A DNA stretch of 64,000 nucleotides from Phialocephala subalpina (taxonomy: Eukaryota > Ascomycota > Leotiomycetes > Helotiales > Mollisiaceae): positions 2,980,366-3,044,365 of the forward strand of contig FJOG01000001.1 of assembly GCA_900073065.1 (NCBI GenBank). The letters are read 5' to 3'. A program made the translations under genes and the position numbers. The notes under the pieces are model-generated. The model was not told the DNA's origin, searched no databases, and saw only the letters and a list, made by a program, of their open reading frames with translations. Positions 62,301-64,000 of this stretch are shown here, piece by piece; position 1 is the first letter of the stretch, and the number at the start of each line of letters is the position of its first letter.

Positions 62301-63791
62301 TGGGGCTTTCTGCCACGATCGCGACGTCTCTTTTTCTTTGCTGGCTCATCTGCTTCGAGAATATCCGGAACATTATCAGCCGTCGTATTCTCAGTGACTG
62401 CGGCTGCTGGTTCCGCAACCTCCGCAAGTGGCTCAGTTGTCTTGTCGCCCTTGGGCTTTCTGCCACGATCACCACGGGGTTTCTTACGTCCCGACTCCTT
62501 GTTCTCTCCATTGTCCTTGGAACCCTGTGACTTTATAGGCGTAGCATTTGCTACTGATTGAAGAGCAGGTATCTGTGGGCTTTTTGACTTAGCCTCGCCC
62601 TCTGACAGACGATTATGATTCCGCTCTCTCTTGCGCTTCTTCTTGTTCATCTCGCCATCTGCCGTGGCAGGCTCGCTGTTCCCTTCCTCCTGCTTAAACT
62701 TCTCCGGCTTCTTGCCCTTTGGCTTGCTAACCTTCGCATTATCCTCAACGGTCTTCTCAACTACAACAGCAGCATCCTTCACAGCTTTTCCAGCCTGTTG
62801 CAGCAACTTCTTCATTGCCTTCGGCATATCTTGTGTTTCCCGCTGGACTTGCTTCGATACCGCCATTGGTTTGGGAAGGAAGTGAGGCGAGGTCGTGGCT
62901 TGCTTCGCGGCTTTCTTCTCTCTTCTGGAGGGTTTGGTGCTGACTGGCCCCTCGCCGCCGGAGGGATTTGCGGGCTCAGCTTCCACTTCAGCGCCACCCG
63001 CGTTCTCATTGTCGTACACTGTCGTGGAGTCCTGTAGAATTGGCTTCGATACTGATTGTGCCATGATAGCTTCATTGGGTTCTGCAGATTCGTTCGACTC
63101 AGCAGCTTGCTCAGGCTTGGCAACTTGTTCTAGCCTCGAAACCTTCTTGGCCTTTGTGTGCTTTGGCTTCGCAGATGCTTTTCCCTCCGCTAGTCTCCTT
63201 CCCTCTGCAGACTCCTTCGCAAGTTGCTTCGGCTGAGGAGCTCTCTTCGGCTTTGCTAATATCGACTTCACAAATCCCCCCACCTCTCCCACATCCCCAC
63301 CCTCCATCCCCTTCCGCGACATAAACTTCTCCTTCCTCATCGCCTGCTTCCTCGCCTTCTTAGCCGCCTTACGTGCCTTCTTATACTCCCCTTCCGTCAT
63401 CCCAGCTGGTCTACGGACTTTGTCTTCGTCTTCTCGTGGCTGGCTTGATGGCGGCGCGTCGTCTGTTCCCTTACCCTAAACGACGGTTCATTAGTACCTC
63501 TCCCTTCTAAATAATCTGCGAATATTGGGTACGAACTAGGTCTTGAGTGTTGTTCCCAGTGGCCTTCGGTACTGGCAGACTCTGCCCCTGCTCCTCTCCC
63601 TCGTCACCAGAGCTTGAACTCCGAGCATCGTTACTACTATCCCTATCCTTCCACAGCCTCTCCGCAGACGCCATATCTGCCATCAACACGCTTGGTTCGC
63701 GGGAATTTTCCTCTGCGAGATTGCTTGGGTGGAGGAGTTCCCAGGCCGCGAACTCGGAAATATCTGAGGCCTGCGATGGGCTGTGGGACAT
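59301..63791 (-). CDS. MBD4-like DNA glycosylase (HhH-GPD superfamily) with very long low-complexity N-terminus
   Basis: Proposed exons on the minus strand: 63791-63537, 63475-61616 and 61532-59301 (1448 residues). The C-terminal 250 residues match the glycosylase domain of MBD4: HFGLIQEKLAHDPFRLLIAV, then FLIRTHGKHAIPVFFELMER and the helix-hairpin-helix-like IIRHLGLQNQRAQTY. AIDSWRIFC carries the catalytic Asp (about D1337). MBD4-type enzymes remove T or U mispaired with G, as left by deaminated 5-methylcytosine. The first 1100 residues are Lys/Glu/Ser-rich with repeated DRGRKP and DSQ..VEDSQATA blocks, probably disordered nuclear sequence. The second intron is the weak point: frame ends at TAG 61541-61543, but the downstream frame is open upstream of its first ATG (61400) with the same composition, so I join them. 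Two separate genes remain possible. Confidence 0.8.
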
Positions 63792-64000
63792 CAATGGGCT
63801 TTGGGGGGAGAAGGTGAGAAAAAAGAGGGTGGTAGGGAAGCTTGAGTAAATTTTGTGAAGAGCTTGGAGCTGAAGTCTTAGCGAGGGTGCCGATAAGAGA
63901 TTAGAGAATCGTGAGCAGGTCGAGATGAAACCAAAAGTCCTAGGTGTCGAGGGACATTGTGATCCGATTTGAACGATGTGCCGGGCGAATGATGGGAGAG
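63792..64000. other. Upstream region of the glycosylase gene
   Basis: It contains the presumed promoter on the minus strand. No further gene start can be supported before the window ends. Confidence 0.4.

Overview
This window reads as nuclear DNA of a filamentous ascomycete (Pezizomycotina; which class is a guess). Genes are split by short introns of about 45-150 nt with GTRNGT-like donors and CTNAC-like branch sites. Fungal families are present (DUF3176, EthD, fungal hemerythrin-like, MBD4-like glycosylase). The repeats carry strong signs of RIP, the fungal process that mutates duplicated DNA by C-to-T changes: AT-rich tracts, transition-only differences between LTRs, and many stop codons in the retrotransposon.

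Layout. 1-3.6 kb: AT-rich tract, a broken NatC-subunit (Lsm-like) relic, and an exact 250-bp tandem duplication. 3.6-9.6 kb: one complete but dead Ty1/copia element with 230-bp LTRs and a 5-bp target duplication (ATATT). 10.2-23.6 kb is the gene-rich core: hemerythrin-like protein (-), EthD pseudogene (+), six-exon transketolase (+), a fungal-specific membrane-anchored protein (+), an MFSD1-like transporter (+) and a large putative zinc metallopeptidase (+). 24.5-45.3 kb is gene-poor: a small inverted-repeat element, two copies of an unusual histone-H3-like gene in opposite orientation, degenerate duplicated segments, a DUF3176 membrane protein (-), a 9-bp minisatellite, and an assembly gap at 45,338-45,631. 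45.6-58.3 kb has no confident gene but holds two perfect palindromic structures and several tandem repeats. 58.3-63.8 kb: a GNAT acetyltransferase with a one-base frameshift (+) and a long MBD4-like DNA glycosylase gene (-).

Most interesting: (1) an H3-like histone-fold gene whose spliced frame continues into a charged segment and a C-terminal membrane helix, with a second copy that has lost exactly the histone-fold exon; (2) two homologous ~143-nt introns in neighbouring unrelated genes, which look like introner-like elements; (3) two exact tandem duplications of the same length, 250 bp, which may be assembly artefacts; (4) a large uncharacterised HExxH protein whose motif is split by an intron.

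The genes do not form an evident cluster or pathway. The transketolase, transporter and metallopeptidase lie head to tail but show no shared function. All splice sites were placed by hand from frame continuity and consensus, without transcripts.
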